64,000 nucleotides of DNA, taken from Pseudomonas sp. GM80 (GTDB taxonomy: Bacteria > Pseudomonadota > Gammaproteobacteria > Pseudomonadales > Pseudomonadaceae). This document shows, in pieces, positions 26,441 through 34,970 of this stretch. The position numbers and the translations under genes are program-made. The notes under the pieces were generated by a model. It ran no database searches, had not been told where the DNA came from, and was given only the letters and a program-made list of their open reading frames with translations. Position 1 is the stretch's first letter, and each line of letters begins with the position of its first letter. The DNA is taken from contig NZ_AKJD01000150.1 in the NCBI RefSeq assembly GCF_000282515.1, positions 1-64,000 of the forward strand. Reading direction: 5' to 3'.

Positions 26441-27707
26441 GCCGGTCTTTGCCCTGATTGACTGCAACAGCTTCTATGCCAGCTGCGAGCGCGTGTTCCG
26501 GCCTGACCTTGCCAAGACGCCAATCGTCGTTCTGAGCAACAACGACGGTTGCGTCATCGCGCGCAGCTACGACGCCAAACCTTTCGTGAAAATGGGCGCC
26601 CCGTACTTTCAGATCAAAGACGTGCTGCGCAAGCACGGTGTGCAGGTGTTCAGCAGCAACTATGCACTGTACGGCGACATGAGCGAACGGGTCATGAGTA
26701 TCATCGAATCCATGGTGCCCACCGTCGAGGTGTACAGCATCGACGAGGCCTTCGCTGACCTGACCGGCATACCCGGCGACCTGACCGCATTTGGGCGAAC
26801 GATCCGCGCCGCCGTCTACAAAGGGACGGGCATTCCGGTAGGTGTAGGCATTGCTCCCACAAAAACCTTGGCCAAACTCGCCAATCACACAGCGAAACGC
26901 TTGCAGGCGGAGACGGGCGGCGTCGTGGATATCTGCGACCCGGTCAAACGCGACTGGGTGCTGCGAAACACAGACGTAGGCGAAGTGTGGGGCGTCGGCC
27001 GTCGCATGAAAGCGCATCTCGAAACCATGCAAATCAAATCAGCGATGGATCTAGCGAAAGCCGACCCATGGACGCTCCGGCAGAAATTCAGCGTGGTGAT
27101 CGAGAAGACCGCGCGCGAGCTCACTGGAACGTCGTGCCTCGAGCTTACCGAGGCCGAACCGGCCAAGCAGGAGATCTGCAGCAGTCGCATGTTCGGCAAG
27201 CGTCTGACGACCATAGAGCCGATCAAAGAAGCGGTCGCCACCTACGTGCAGCGTGCGGCGGAAAAGCTGCGGGCGCAGAACTCGCTGTGCAAGAAACTGC
27301 GCGTCAGCATCCGCACCGGCATGTTCAGTCCGGAGGAAGCCAAGTACGCCAACGGTGCGCTGGTTGAACTACCCTACCCGACGAATGACGTGAGGGTATT
27401 GACCAAGGCGGCGACCGAGGCGATTCACCGCCTATTCCGGCCTGGCTTCAAATACAGCAAGGCTGAAGTGCTGTTGATGGATCTGCGGCAGCCTGGGGAA
27501 TTCACAGACGACCTTTTCGCCCAGTCGCAACCGCAAGCGGCTGAAAAAGTAATGAGTGTGCTAGATGAGATCAATCAACGATGGGGCCGGGGAACACTTC
27601 GCACCGGAGGGGTGCCAGCGACGCCTGATTGGGGGATGCGGAGGGAGATGATGAGTCAAAGCTTCACCACGAAACTTGATCAGCTATGGGTTGTAAAATC
27701 CACCTGA
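26427..27707 (+). CDS. umuC: DNA polymerase V subunit UmuC (Y-family)
   Basis: UmuC is the error-prone catalytic subunit that copies past DNA lesions. The 426-residue protein starts MPSREPVFALIDCNSFYASCERVF with the first catalytic aspartate in LIDCN, has the palm motif YSIDEAFADLTG, the helix-hairpin-helix region, a little-finger domain, and a DUF4113-like C-terminus ending TTKLDQLWVV. It is translationally coupled to umuD and under the same LexA box. It lies inside the prophage, so lysogens would gain inducible mutagenesis. Confidence 0.95.
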   Translation: MPSREPVFALIDCNSFYASCERVFRPDLAKTPIVVLSNNDGCVIARSYDAKPFVKMGAPYFQIKDVLRKHGVQVFSSNYALYGDMSERVMSIIESMVPTVEVYSIDEAFADLTGIPGDLTAFGRTIRAAVYKGTGIPVGVGIAPTKTLAKLANHTAKRLQAETGGVVDICDPVKRDWVLRNTDVGEVWGVGRRMKAHLETMQIKSAMDLAKADPWTLRQKFSVVIEKTARELTGTSCLELTEAEPAKQEICSSRMFGKRLTTIEPIKEAVATYVQRAAEKLRAQNSLCKKLRVSIRTGMFSPEEAKYANGALVELPYPTNDVRVLTKAATEAIHRLFRPGFKYSKAEVLLMDLRQPGEFTDDLFAQSQPQAAEKVMSVLDEINQRWGRGTLRTGGVPATPDWGMRREMMSQSFTTKLDQLWVVKST

Positions 27708-27760
27708 CAACCCGGTCGGTTGCGAAGCTGACTCGCCCCTTCTACGCTCACACTTCTGTT

Positions 27761-28888
27761 ATGAGAAGGAGCGACGCAGTGAGCGCTGATGCAAGCAAAG
27801 AAGACTCGAATACAGGATTATTCCGCAAGCTAGTGGATGGGTTGAATTTAAATGCAGATGAGATTGAAAACATCACAAAGTTTTATGAGCAACACTCAGA
27901 TGAGTTAACCCATTTTTTTTCTCGCGATCTGTTCGAGTCTCTAGACTCCGGAAAAGATGAACTACTGCTTGAGCACTATGAGCTTCTTGAGGAATTCAGA
28001 AAGCGGCTATTTGACACTTGGGGGACGCCACTGAAAAGACTGGATAGTCTTATTTATATATGTATGGAAATCGTCAGTGACCTTAGAAAAGACGAAACCT
28101 ACTTGCCACTCACCAAGAATAAAAAATTCAATGTCGCAACAAGGTTACAGGCACGTTGCGTTCAAATCGGTAACGAAATCTCCCACTTATTGCATGGTGG
28201 TTTTGCGGATGGCGCCTTCGCGAGGTGGAGAACGCTTCACGAGACGTCGACAACCACCAAATTTATTTGCGAAGGCGATGAAGACCTATCGATCAGATTC
28301 CTTGACTATCAAAGCATCATCCGCTTTGACGGGGCAATGAAGTACAACGATAAAAACCTGCTGAATTTTGAACCAATCCCGGCTGAACAGCTGGAGGAGT
28401 TCAGGGCGAAAAAGGATGAAATATTAAAACAGTACGACGCGCCCTTCGGAAAAAAATTTGGATGGGCACGAAAAGCGCTAGGTGATACATCAAAAGATAA
28501 CTTAACTTTTCCAGCGATTGAAAAATTTGTGAAACTGGATTTGTTAAGGAATCACTTCAGCTTCGCCAACCAGTATGTACACGCCGGCATAGACAGTATT
28601 GGCTACAAGCTGGGGACGTCAATGTCTAACAAAGATCTTCTGTTGACAGGGCCGTCAAACGAAGGACTTATAGAGCCGATACAGTGCACTAGCCTATCTA
28701 TGATCTATGCAACAGAAGCGTTAATCAGAGCATTTCCAAATGATGAGTCTCTAATGACAATATCGATATTGTGGATGTGGCACGATGCTTTGAAGCACGA
28801 AGTAGTTGATGCAACTGATGCACTTCAGGCTATAGGCGACGCTTTTATTCAGGCATTTATCGAGACCAGTGAATGGCCTAAAACATAG
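27761..28888 (+). CDS. DUF5677-like protein, AT-rich prophage cargo
   Basis: From the ATG at 27761 the protein has 375 residues; the frame reaches upstream to 27686 but would overlap umuC. It is predominantly helical and carries stretches such as RWRTLHETSTTTKFI and HFSFANQYVHAGIDSIGYKLG that resemble the DUF5677 family, whose fold looks HEPN-like. Function of the family is not established. Base composition is clearly richer in A and T than the flanking phage and host genes, with many AAA, ATT and AGA codons, which suggests separate acquisition. It faces the late-gene operon tail to tail, leaving 17 bases. An immunity or defence role is only a guess from position. Confidence 0.7.
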   Translation: MRRSDAVSADASKEDSNTGLFRKLVDGLNLNADEIENITKFYEQHSDELTHFFSRDLFESLDSGKDELLLEHYELLEEFRKRLFDTWGTPLKRLDSLIYICMEIVSDLRKDETYLPLTKNKKFNVATRLQARCVQIGNEISHLLHGGFADGAFARWRTLHETSTTTKFICEGDEDLSIRFLDYQSIIRFDGAMKYNDKNLLNFEPIPAEQLEEFRAKKDEILKQYDAPFGKKFGWARKALGDTSKDNLTFPAIEKFVKLDLLRNHFSFANQYVHAGIDSIGYKLGTSMSNKDLLLTGPSNEGLIEPIQCTSLSMIYATEALIRAFPNDESLMTISILWMWHDALKHEVVDATDALQAIGDAFIQAFIETSEWPKT

Positions 28889-28905
28889 AACGTTTGCGAA
28901 AATTC

Positions 28906-29883
28906 TCAAAGCGTAATTGGTTTAAGTTTCATACTTAACTGTAGGGCCGTTGTCGCTTTCGCCTGAAATGCCGCTGCATCTGCCGGCGCCGGCGTTGGGC
29001 CTGGCACGTGGGTATGCGCAGCCAGTTGCGTGTTCATCTGGTGCAGCAGATCGAGCATGTCGCACACAACCTTGAATAAATTGACCGTTTCAGACCCGAC
29101 CCAATTTTTCGGCGCTTGCATCTGCTGACTGACACTGGCCACGCTTTTGCGCAGGCCTTGAATCCTTTCTTCCATGTCGCCACCCACGGTGGCGTTGTGC
29201 TTCTGCCCCACCACCAAGTTCAGATCCCGCCCAGTAGCCTGGTGCAGATCGTCCACCGCCGCCAGGCTCGCGGATCCTCCCGACAGCAGCTTGAGCGCGC
29301 CCAACGCCTCGATCTTCTTGATGCCACCCACTGACTCGGTCGAATGGTCGTCCACCGTCCTGGTGTGATTCTGGAACGTCTCGGTGTTGCCCAAGGCTTC
29401 AACCTCGCGCTCGATCGCCTTGTCCTGGATCTTGCCATCGGTCTGGCGCAGCCAGTTGCCGTCTGCGTCGACACGCTGCTGGCAGGCTTCACTGTGCTGC
29501 CACACCTGGTCGCCCTTTGGCACGCGGGGCAAGCTCAACCCGTGAGGCAGAATCTGCGTGATGAAGGGTTTGTGAGGCTTGCCGTAGGCAAAGCTGACCA
29601 CCACAGTAGTGCCCTCCTCCGGAAAGCCAAACATGCCGGCTTCTTGCCCGCCCATCGGCGCCGGCAGCGGCAGGCCGGTCAGAATCGGCAGATCCGGATC
29701 CGGTTCGCCGTCCTCGCGTAGCACCTCGACGTCGACGCTGAAGCGCGGTCGGAAGTCATCGCACAAACTGGGCGCTGCAGGCGCGTCCGGTACCGCGACC
29801 ACGCGGCCAAAGCGCGGAAGGTGATAACCACCGCTCAGTTCAGGGAATTGGCGCGCTACGCTGCGCTTGATTGCGTCGTCCAT
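28906..29883 (-). CDS. Phage baseplate spike/assembly protein (gpV/gp45-like)
   Basis: This 325-residue protein has an OB-fold-like N-terminal domain with the VgrG/gp5 type pattern GTTVVVSFAYGKPHKPFITQIL, then a repetitive beta-rich region consistent with a needle, and a short helical C-terminus containing HTHVPGPTPAPAD. It is likely the membrane-piercing spike. It is the last gene of the late operon and overlaps the hub gene by 28 bases. Assignment comes from motif and position. Confidence 0.8.
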   Translation of the reverse strand: MDDAIKRSVARQFPELSGGYHLPRFGRVVAVPDAPAAPSLCDDFRPRFSVDVEVLREDGEPDPDLPILTGLPLPAPMGGQEAGMFGFPEEGTTVVVSFAYGKPHKPFITQILPHGLSLPRVPKGDQVWQHSEACQQRVDADGNWLRQTDGKIQDKAIEREVEALGNTETFQNHTRTVDDHSTESVGGIKKIEALGALKLLSGGSASLAAVDDLHQATGRDLNLVVGQKHNATVGGDMEERIQGLRKSVASVSQQMQAPKNWVGSETVNLFKVVCDMLDLLHQMNTQLAAHTHVPGPTPAPADAAAFQAKATTALQLSMKLKPITL

Positions 29884-30560
29884 TTGATCGCCATTTGATT
29901 GCCGGCAAGGGTCACACTGGTGATCCGCTCGCCCTTGTTGATGGTTGCACCTGGTCGAAGCCCTGGAAGGGGCGCGATCATGGCGCTCTGATTGCCCTGG
30001 TAGCCGTCGAACAGTTCAACAGGCAATTGCAGGGCAGGACGGACACCGAAAAAACTGTCAGCCCAACTGCCCACAAACACTTCACCGTCGCCCTGCTGCT
30101 GCCAGATAAAGTCGGGGATGCCGAACACGCCGGGCAAGCTGTCCATGGCCAAATATCCCGACGCCAAGCTGTAGAAAAACGGTGCTTTGACTTTGGTGTA
30201 AGCCTTGTCAGGGATCCGGAAGCCGAGCCCGGTCTTGTTGCTGATCTCGGCCAGCACTGCCTGCAGATCGACGTGCCGCAGGTTCAGCGGCAACGGATTG
30301 GCCAGGATTGAGGACAACTCACGGCAGGCGACCAGCTGCTGAGTGCTGTTGGCGGCAGTCGATCGCTCGACGTACCCGATAAAGTGACGCTGCAGCGCGC
30401 TGTCGTTGTAGCCAATATCGAGCGTCACCAGCCCCTTCAGAGCCTCGCTGGCTTGCACTGCAAATGTCGCACGCCCGGGACTTTTGATGTCCAGGCGGAC
30501 TTCATCTGTGATCAGCGGATACACGCGGCCGGCGATCGTCAAAACCTTATGCAACTTCAT
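29856..30560 (-). CDS. Baseplate hub protein (gpD/gp27-like)
   Basis: The 234-residue protein begins MKLHKVLTIAGRVYPLITDEVRLDIKSPGRATF and includes GYVERSTAANSTQQLVACRELSSIL, the kind of hub domain found in P2 gpD and T4 gp27. It would connect the spike to the tail tube. It overlaps both neighbours. It is shorter than P2 gpD, as expected if the hub is split from other domains in HP1/K139-like phages. Confidence 0.72.
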   Translation of the reverse strand: MKLHKVLTIAGRVYPLITDEVRLDIKSPGRATFAVQASEALKGLVTLDIGYNDSALQRHFIGYVERSTAANSTQQLVACRELSSILANPLPLNLRHVDLQAVLAEISNKTGLGFRIPDKAYTKVKAPFFYSLASGYLAMDSLPGVFGIPDFIWQQQGDGEVFVGSWADSFFGVRPALQLPVELFDGYQGNQSAMIAPLPGLRPGATINKGERITSVTLAGNQMAIKWTTQSSAA

Positions 30561-31111
30561 GTTTTCGGCGCCAGGTAGTCGTCCAGTTTTTTCAGGGTTT
30601 TCTCGAAACCGCTCAACTCTTGGCCGTTTCCGGCTTCGCCGCCGGCGCCGGCAGCACCGCCAGAGCTACCCACTGCTTGACCAGGTGCTGACTGCGAGCT
30701 GACGCCATTGGCCGCTCGCCGCTGTTCGACCTTCTCGGGGTTCGATTCCTTTTCCGACAGCGTGAACTGCACCAGCCACGCCGCCAGGGTGTCGTCCTCC
30801 CGCGCACTGATACCTTCGGAAAACTGCACCTCACGAATGCCGAACGCGGCGGCTGTGTCGTTGACGATCCGGTACATCTTCAATTGACCACCGCCGGCGG
30901 TGGCTTCAGCCAGCCGCATGATCGTGCGCAGCTGCACCTGGTCGACGAAGGGGATCATCAGCGATACCGCCAAGGTTTTTGGCTTGAAACCTTTGTGCGC
31001 GGTCTGAGTGTTGCTGGTCTGCCCAGACATATCAGCGGCCTCGATCCGCAGGTTGCCGGTGACCTTCATCTTCTTGCCCAGGATCTGCTCGCCGTCGAGA
31101 AGTAGCGTCAT
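30557..31111 (-). CDS. Baseplate complex protein, gene before hub
   Basis: The 184-residue protein starts MTLLLDGEQILGKKMKVTGNLRIEAADMSGQTSNT; the upstream extension to 31186 overlaps the previous gene and is not supported. It has a beta-rich N-terminal two-thirds and a Gly/Ser/Ala-rich linker before a short C-terminal helix (LSGFEKTLKKLDDYL). It overlaps its upstream neighbour by 4 bases and its downstream one by 4. By position it is a baseplate or tube-initiator component; I cannot name an exact family. Confidence 0.7.
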   Translation of the reverse strand: MTLLLDGEQILGKKMKVTGNLRIEAADMSGQTSNTQTAHKGFKPKTLAVSLMIPFVDQVQLRTIMRLAEATAGGGQLKMYRIVNDTAAAFGIREVQFSEGISAREDDTLAAWLVQFTLSEKESNPEKVEQRRAANGVSSQSAPGQAVGSSGGAAGAGGEAGNGQELSGFEKTLKKLDDYLAPKT

Positions 31112-32034
31112 AGGCCGACCAGCTCCCGAACAAAGCTCAAACCCTGCTGAGAACCGACCAGCAGCACCCCAGCAGACAACACCCACTCATGACCTGGTGC
31201 TTCGCCCTCGAGCAGAAGCCGGCGTAACTCGCTGCTGTCGCCGGGGCCAACGATCCTTGCGCGCATGCTGGTGTCTGCGTTTCCGCCGGCCAGCAGCGCT
31301 TTCAGATCATTCAACTGCTGATCGCGGCCCAGCTGCTGGGCAGCCTTGCGGGTGGCCAATGCCGCCAGTTCACCCATCGGCGAGCTGTCGGCCGCGTAGC
31401 TCTCCAGAAAGGCAAGCTGGCCGGACATGGATTGTTTGGCGGCTTTCACCAAGGTGCAGCGCTCGAGGGGCAAGGTCTGCCAACGCGGCAACGGCCCGGC
31501 GCTGGGAATCACCCACTTTTCCGTCTCGAGGCGCGACAGGTTGCGAGCCCGGCGCTCGGTGCGCACCAGGTCGGGGATCGGCAGCAGCGCATTGAAGCGC
31601 GCCAGGGTTTCGGCGAACTGGTCATAGCGCGTGCCCAGAAACATCAGCGACAGCGCAAATTGGGGCCCGGTTGGGCGCCCGGTATCACCGGCGTCGACCA
31701 GTTTGCTGGCCAGCTGCTGCAGCAAGTTCGGCGCCGATAGAAAGCGTTGCTGACCGCGTCCCTGGCCGACACCGCTTTGAAACGGCGTAACCGTCAAACA
31801 GGCCGGGACTTCGCCCATTTGTCCGGCAAGCGCGGCGCGACCGGCAGCGATCGCGCTTTCAGCGGCAGCACCGACCGGCCCAGGGTTGGTGCTGGTCATC
31901 CCGTCCAGTCCCGCCAATCGTTGCGCGGTACTGGCCAGCTCACCACCGGCAAGATCTTTGGCAGCCGATAGCTCGCCCATCCAGTGCGTGGCCTGCTCCG
32001 GCCATTGCATGGTCACAGGCGCCCAAGTCGTCAT
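31108..32034 (-). CDS. Conserved baseplate-region protein, function unknown
   Basis: A 308-residue soluble protein with mixed composition, an Ala/Gly-rich segment at about residues 25-75, and no recognised catalytic motif. It is embedded in the tail operon with 4-base overlaps on both sides, so it is surely co-translated with baseplate genes. It may be a structural baseplate protein or an assembly factor. No family assigned. Confidence 0.65.
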   Translation of the reverse strand: MTTWAPVTMQWPEQATHWMGELSAAKDLAGGELASTAQRLAGLDGMTSTNPGPVGAAAESAIAAGRAALAGQMGEVPACLTVTPFQSGVGQGRGQQRFLSAPNLLQQLASKLVDAGDTGRPTGPQFALSLMFLGTRYDQFAETLARFNALLPIPDLVRTERRARNLSRLETEKWVIPSAGPLPRWQTLPLERCTLVKAAKQSMSGQLAFLESYAADSSPMGELAALATRKAAQQLGRDQQLNDLKALLAGGNADTSMRARIVGPGDSSELRRLLLEGEAPGHEWVLSAGVLLVGSQQGLSFVRELVGL

Positions 32035-32717
32035 TGAGGATCTACCCAGGTCATCGCTTGAAGCGATGCGAGATCGCCCGCCGCCAGAGCCTCATCCAGC
32101 TGCTGCTTCAAGCGGTTGGCTTGCTGCAGCATCTTGAGCTTGTAGCCCGTGAGATCGTCGCCGACCTGACGCAGTTGGGCCACGGTGTGCAGGCGAAAGT
32201 CTCGCATGCCCTGCTCGTCCCGGCTTACATACGGGCCATCGATCCCGCGCAGGATCATGCCGGTGAGGTTCAGTTGATCGCTGAACTCACTGGTGTATTG
32301 ATGAGGCTCACCCAAGGCCGACGACCAGAAGCCTTTGGTGATCGCTACAGCGCAGGCCTTGTTCACTTCGGACACTTTCACTTCATACACACGCCCGATA
32401 TCGGCCACCCACTCGCCGCTCTGCCAATGGTGCGCCGGCGACGGTCGCGGTGTAGTTGTCAGTCCTGCAGGCAGCTCTCCCAGATCGAGATGTTGCTGCT
32501 CGGATCCATCGACGGTGCTGAATACCGAACCGCGCCGATCAATGATCTGCTTCGGCTTGCTTCCCACCAACGCCCAGGCAAAGCCTGTCGGTGGTGCCGA
32601 AAGCGGCTTGGCCAACTGGATCGCGTTGCTCGGCAGCGAATCGCCAAGACCTGGAATAACTGGAAACTCTACCGGCCCCTGCAAGGCACCGGCGCTGTCG
32701 ATCAAATAGCTAAACAT
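32031..32717 (-). CDS. Tail fibre assembly/DUF4376-like protein
   Basis: The 228-residue protein follows the tail fibre gene by 7 bases. Its middle region has WQSGEWVADIGRVYEVKVSEVNKAC and the C-terminal half is helical (QLRQVGDDLTGYKLKMLQQANRLKQQLDEAL), as in DUF4376/tail-fibre-assembly proteins. Such proteins act as fibre chaperones or minor fibre parts. It is the usual companion of gpH-type fibres. Confidence 0.72.
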   Translation of the reverse strand: MFSYLIDSAGALQGPVEFPVIPGLGDSLPSNAIQLAKPLSAPPTGFAWALVGSKPKQIIDRRGSVFSTVDGSEQQHLDLGELPAGLTTTPRPSPAHHWQSGEWVADIGRVYEVKVSEVNKACAVAITKGFWSSALGEPHQYTSEFSDQLNLTGMILRGIDGPYVSRDEQGMRDFRLHTVAQLRQVGDDLTGYKLKMLQQANRLKQQLDEALAAGDLASLQAMTWVDPQ

Positions 32718-32724
32718 GGTGACC

Positions 32725-34434
32725 TCAGATCAGTTTGATTCGGCCGGGATAGGCGATGTTGCGTGGACGGGTTTCCGTGGCAAATGTGCCGCTTGGATAA
32801 CCGTCAAAAAACGTCTGCGCGGGAATGGTGTCGTTCGCCCATTTGTTCGGCAGGGCGAATGCCCAGGCGGTGTCAAGGATCAGGGCGGTACCGCCGTCGG
32901 CGCCGGCCGATGTAGGCAAGTAGTGTTGGTGATGCTGCAGTGCTGACCCTTGAGAGCTGCCGGCCACGCGGTTGAGATCCACTGCCCGGCTTTCATCCAG
33001 CACACGAAGAAACTCACCGCGCCCCTCTGGACCACGGAAGGTCAACGCACCGGTGCCGCTCGTCCAGCCGCCTTCCTTGCCGATGCGCGCCGCCTCGGTG
33101 GTCAACATTCCCGATTGTTGTGCGTGATCCCACAGCCAGGGCCATTCGGCACGGACCAGCTCTCGACCGTTAAGCGGCCCGTAGCCTCCCGGATTGAACA
33201 GCATCGTGGTTTCGAAAACCGGTCGACCGAGCGGCGTGTTGTCGTGCCGCGCGATGGGCCACCAACTGCCGGCGCCGTCACTGCGCAGGTGCCAAAAATC
33301 ACCCGCCCCCATGAGCACGAGGAACGAATACCCGGCCGCGTTGAGGTGGGTGTGAAACTTGATCTTGTCGGTGCCCTGGGCAGCAATCACCAGACGGTTG
33401 CCGGCGTTATCTACACGCCGAACAAGAATGTCCATGACGCCCAGGGCGGCATCAGCGACCGGCAACGTCACCGTGCGATTGGATGCGGCCGCATCGATCA
33501 GTACCAGCCCTCGGTTGAGTCCGGTCAACGTCGTGTCCGCTGCCAAACTGGTGACCACATTGCGAATCGCGAAGTGCTTCACCAGTGGTCCGCCGATCGG
33601 CTCCGCCGGCCGGCGATCAGTCACGGTGTTTGAATTCGGCAGATCCGCGATCGCCACGCAGTAATGGCGCGCTCCAGCGCTGTCGGTGTAATCGGCCTTG
33701 TCCGCGCCAAACACCACTTTCCAGCTGGCCACGACATCATTGAGCTCGCGTTGCAGGCACACATCCAGCCACGCCGTGGTTGGAAACGCCGACGGCACCA
33801 CGGCCAACACCGAGGAACGCTCAATCCGGATGCCTTCCAGATAGCCGGTGCCGGGTTTGAGTTGATAGGTCGCCCCCACTTTTTCCAACTGCAGCGACGT
33901 ACCGAAAAAACATGCACGGCCAAATACTTCGCGGTTGCTCATCCGCTCTCGCTCATCGATGCCGGCCAGGCGCACGGTGAAGTCGTGTTGCCAGGTCTTG
34001 GCATCAATGGTGATGCCAGTGATTGCCTGGGCACCATCAAAGGCCACCAGGAAGTTGCGAGTCAGGTTGTTGCCGATCTGCAGCGGCGGGATGTTCCGGC
34101 GCTTCTGCTGCAGCGGCACGTAGGCCACCGCGAACAGAACGCCCTCAGCCGACTCCAGACCAATCCAGTTGAAATCCCAATCACCCACGTCTGAACCGAT
34201 TTGTGCGCTGTACACCACCTGGTTGGGGTTCACATAGCCGGCGTGATCCCCCGGAATTTCGTGCACATACACAATCTGAGCCGCAGCGGGTTTCGGCGAC
34301 GAGCGATTGACCGGACTGTTCGGGTCAAGTCCTGGGACTTTGGCAAAGATGAACCGACGCACTTCCAGCCCCTGCAGGGCTGCAAGTTTTTGCGCAATAA
34401 GGCTCTCGCCGGCGAGGGTAATACTGGCTCCCAT
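32725..34434 (-). CDS. Tail fibre protein (gpH-like)
   Basis: The 569-residue protein has an N-terminal domain of the tail-collar fibre class (residues 1-150, with FIFAKVPGLDPNSPV and DWDFNWIGLESAEGVLFAVAYVP), a beta-rich central shaft, and a C-terminal region with collar-like residues FRGPEGRGEFLRVLDESRAVD ahead of a terminal NIAYPGRIKLI. It would bind the host surface. It follows gpI by 11 bases. Receptor-binding C-termini vary quickly, so specificity cannot be guessed. Confidence 0.87.
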   Translation of the reverse strand: MGASITLAGESLIAQKLAALQGLEVRRFIFAKVPGLDPNSPVNRSSPKPAAAQIVYVHEIPGDHAGYVNPNQVVYSAQIGSDVGDWDFNWIGLESAEGVLFAVAYVPLQQKRRNIPPLQIGNNLTRNFLVAFDGAQAITGITIDAKTWQHDFTVRLAGIDERERMSNREVFGRACFFGTSLQLEKVGATYQLKPGTGYLEGIRIERSSVLAVVPSAFPTTAWLDVCLQRELNDVVASWKVVFGADKADYTDSAGARHYCVAIADLPNSNTVTDRRPAEPIGGPLVKHFAIRNVVTSLAADTTLTGLNRGLVLIDAAASNRTVTLPVADAALGVMDILVRRVDNAGNRLVIAAQGTDKIKFHTHLNAAGYSFLVLMGAGDFWHLRSDGAGSWWPIARHDNTPLGRPVFETTMLFNPGGYGPLNGRELVRAEWPWLWDHAQQSGMLTTEAARIGKEGGWTSGTGALTFRGPEGRGEFLRVLDESRAVDLNRVAGSSQGSALQHHQHYLPTSAGADGGTALILDTAWAFALPNKWANDTIPAQTFFDGYPSGTFATETRPRNIAYPGRIKLI

Positions 34435-34445
34435 TGACGGGGCTC

Positions 34446-34970
34446 CTAGAGGCTGGCAACCAGCGTTTGCTGGTCGTCGTTGAAGTCGACCAGCACAATG
34501 CCCATTGGCACCGACGTGATGGTCACGAAGTCATAACGGCGGCAGGTGCGGCCGTATTGCTGGATCAATACGCGCAACAGCTCGGGGTTTTGGGACAGTT
34601 GGGTGTCGGAGAAACGCAGCAGCACAACATCCCAATCCCGGTCGGGCATGCGCTCCTCGATCTCGACATAACCCACGCCCAGTCGTACTAGAATGCGTTT
34701 CATGCCGGCCGTGCTGCCGGCGTCGACCGCGTTGATGAAGGCGAATTTCACGCGCAGCCGGTAGAGCGCCTCGGGCTCGCCCTTGAAGCGGGTGATGTCG
34801 CGCTGCCAGGCCAGGAGATCGAGCACGATCAAATGGCAGGTGTCGGCGTCCATCTGCATCAACGGCCAGCGCAACCAGCCCTCAACCTTTTCCCACCAGC
34901 TTTGGGCGGCATCTTTGAGTTTGGTCAGCTCGGTACCGGCCAGCCAGAACTTGAGGTTCAGCTTAATCAT
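34446..34970 (-). CDS. Phage tail protein I (baseplate)
   Basis: A 174-residue protein in the position of P2 gpI, between gpJ and the fibre gene. It contains WLRWPLMQMDADTCHLIVLDLLAWQRDI and a C-terminal part with FVTITSVPMGIVLVDFNDD. gpI forms part of the baseplate wedge and links fibres. It overlaps gpJ by 8 bases. Confidence 0.8.
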   Translation of the reverse strand: MIKLNLKFWLAGTELTKLKDAAQSWWEKVEGWLRWPLMQMDADTCHLIVLDLLAWQRDITRFKGEPEALYRLRVKFAFINAVDAGSTAGMKRILVRLGVGYVEIEERMPDRDWDVVLLRFSDTQLSQNPELLRVLIQQYGRTCRRYDFVTITSVPMGIVLVDFNDDQQTLVASL

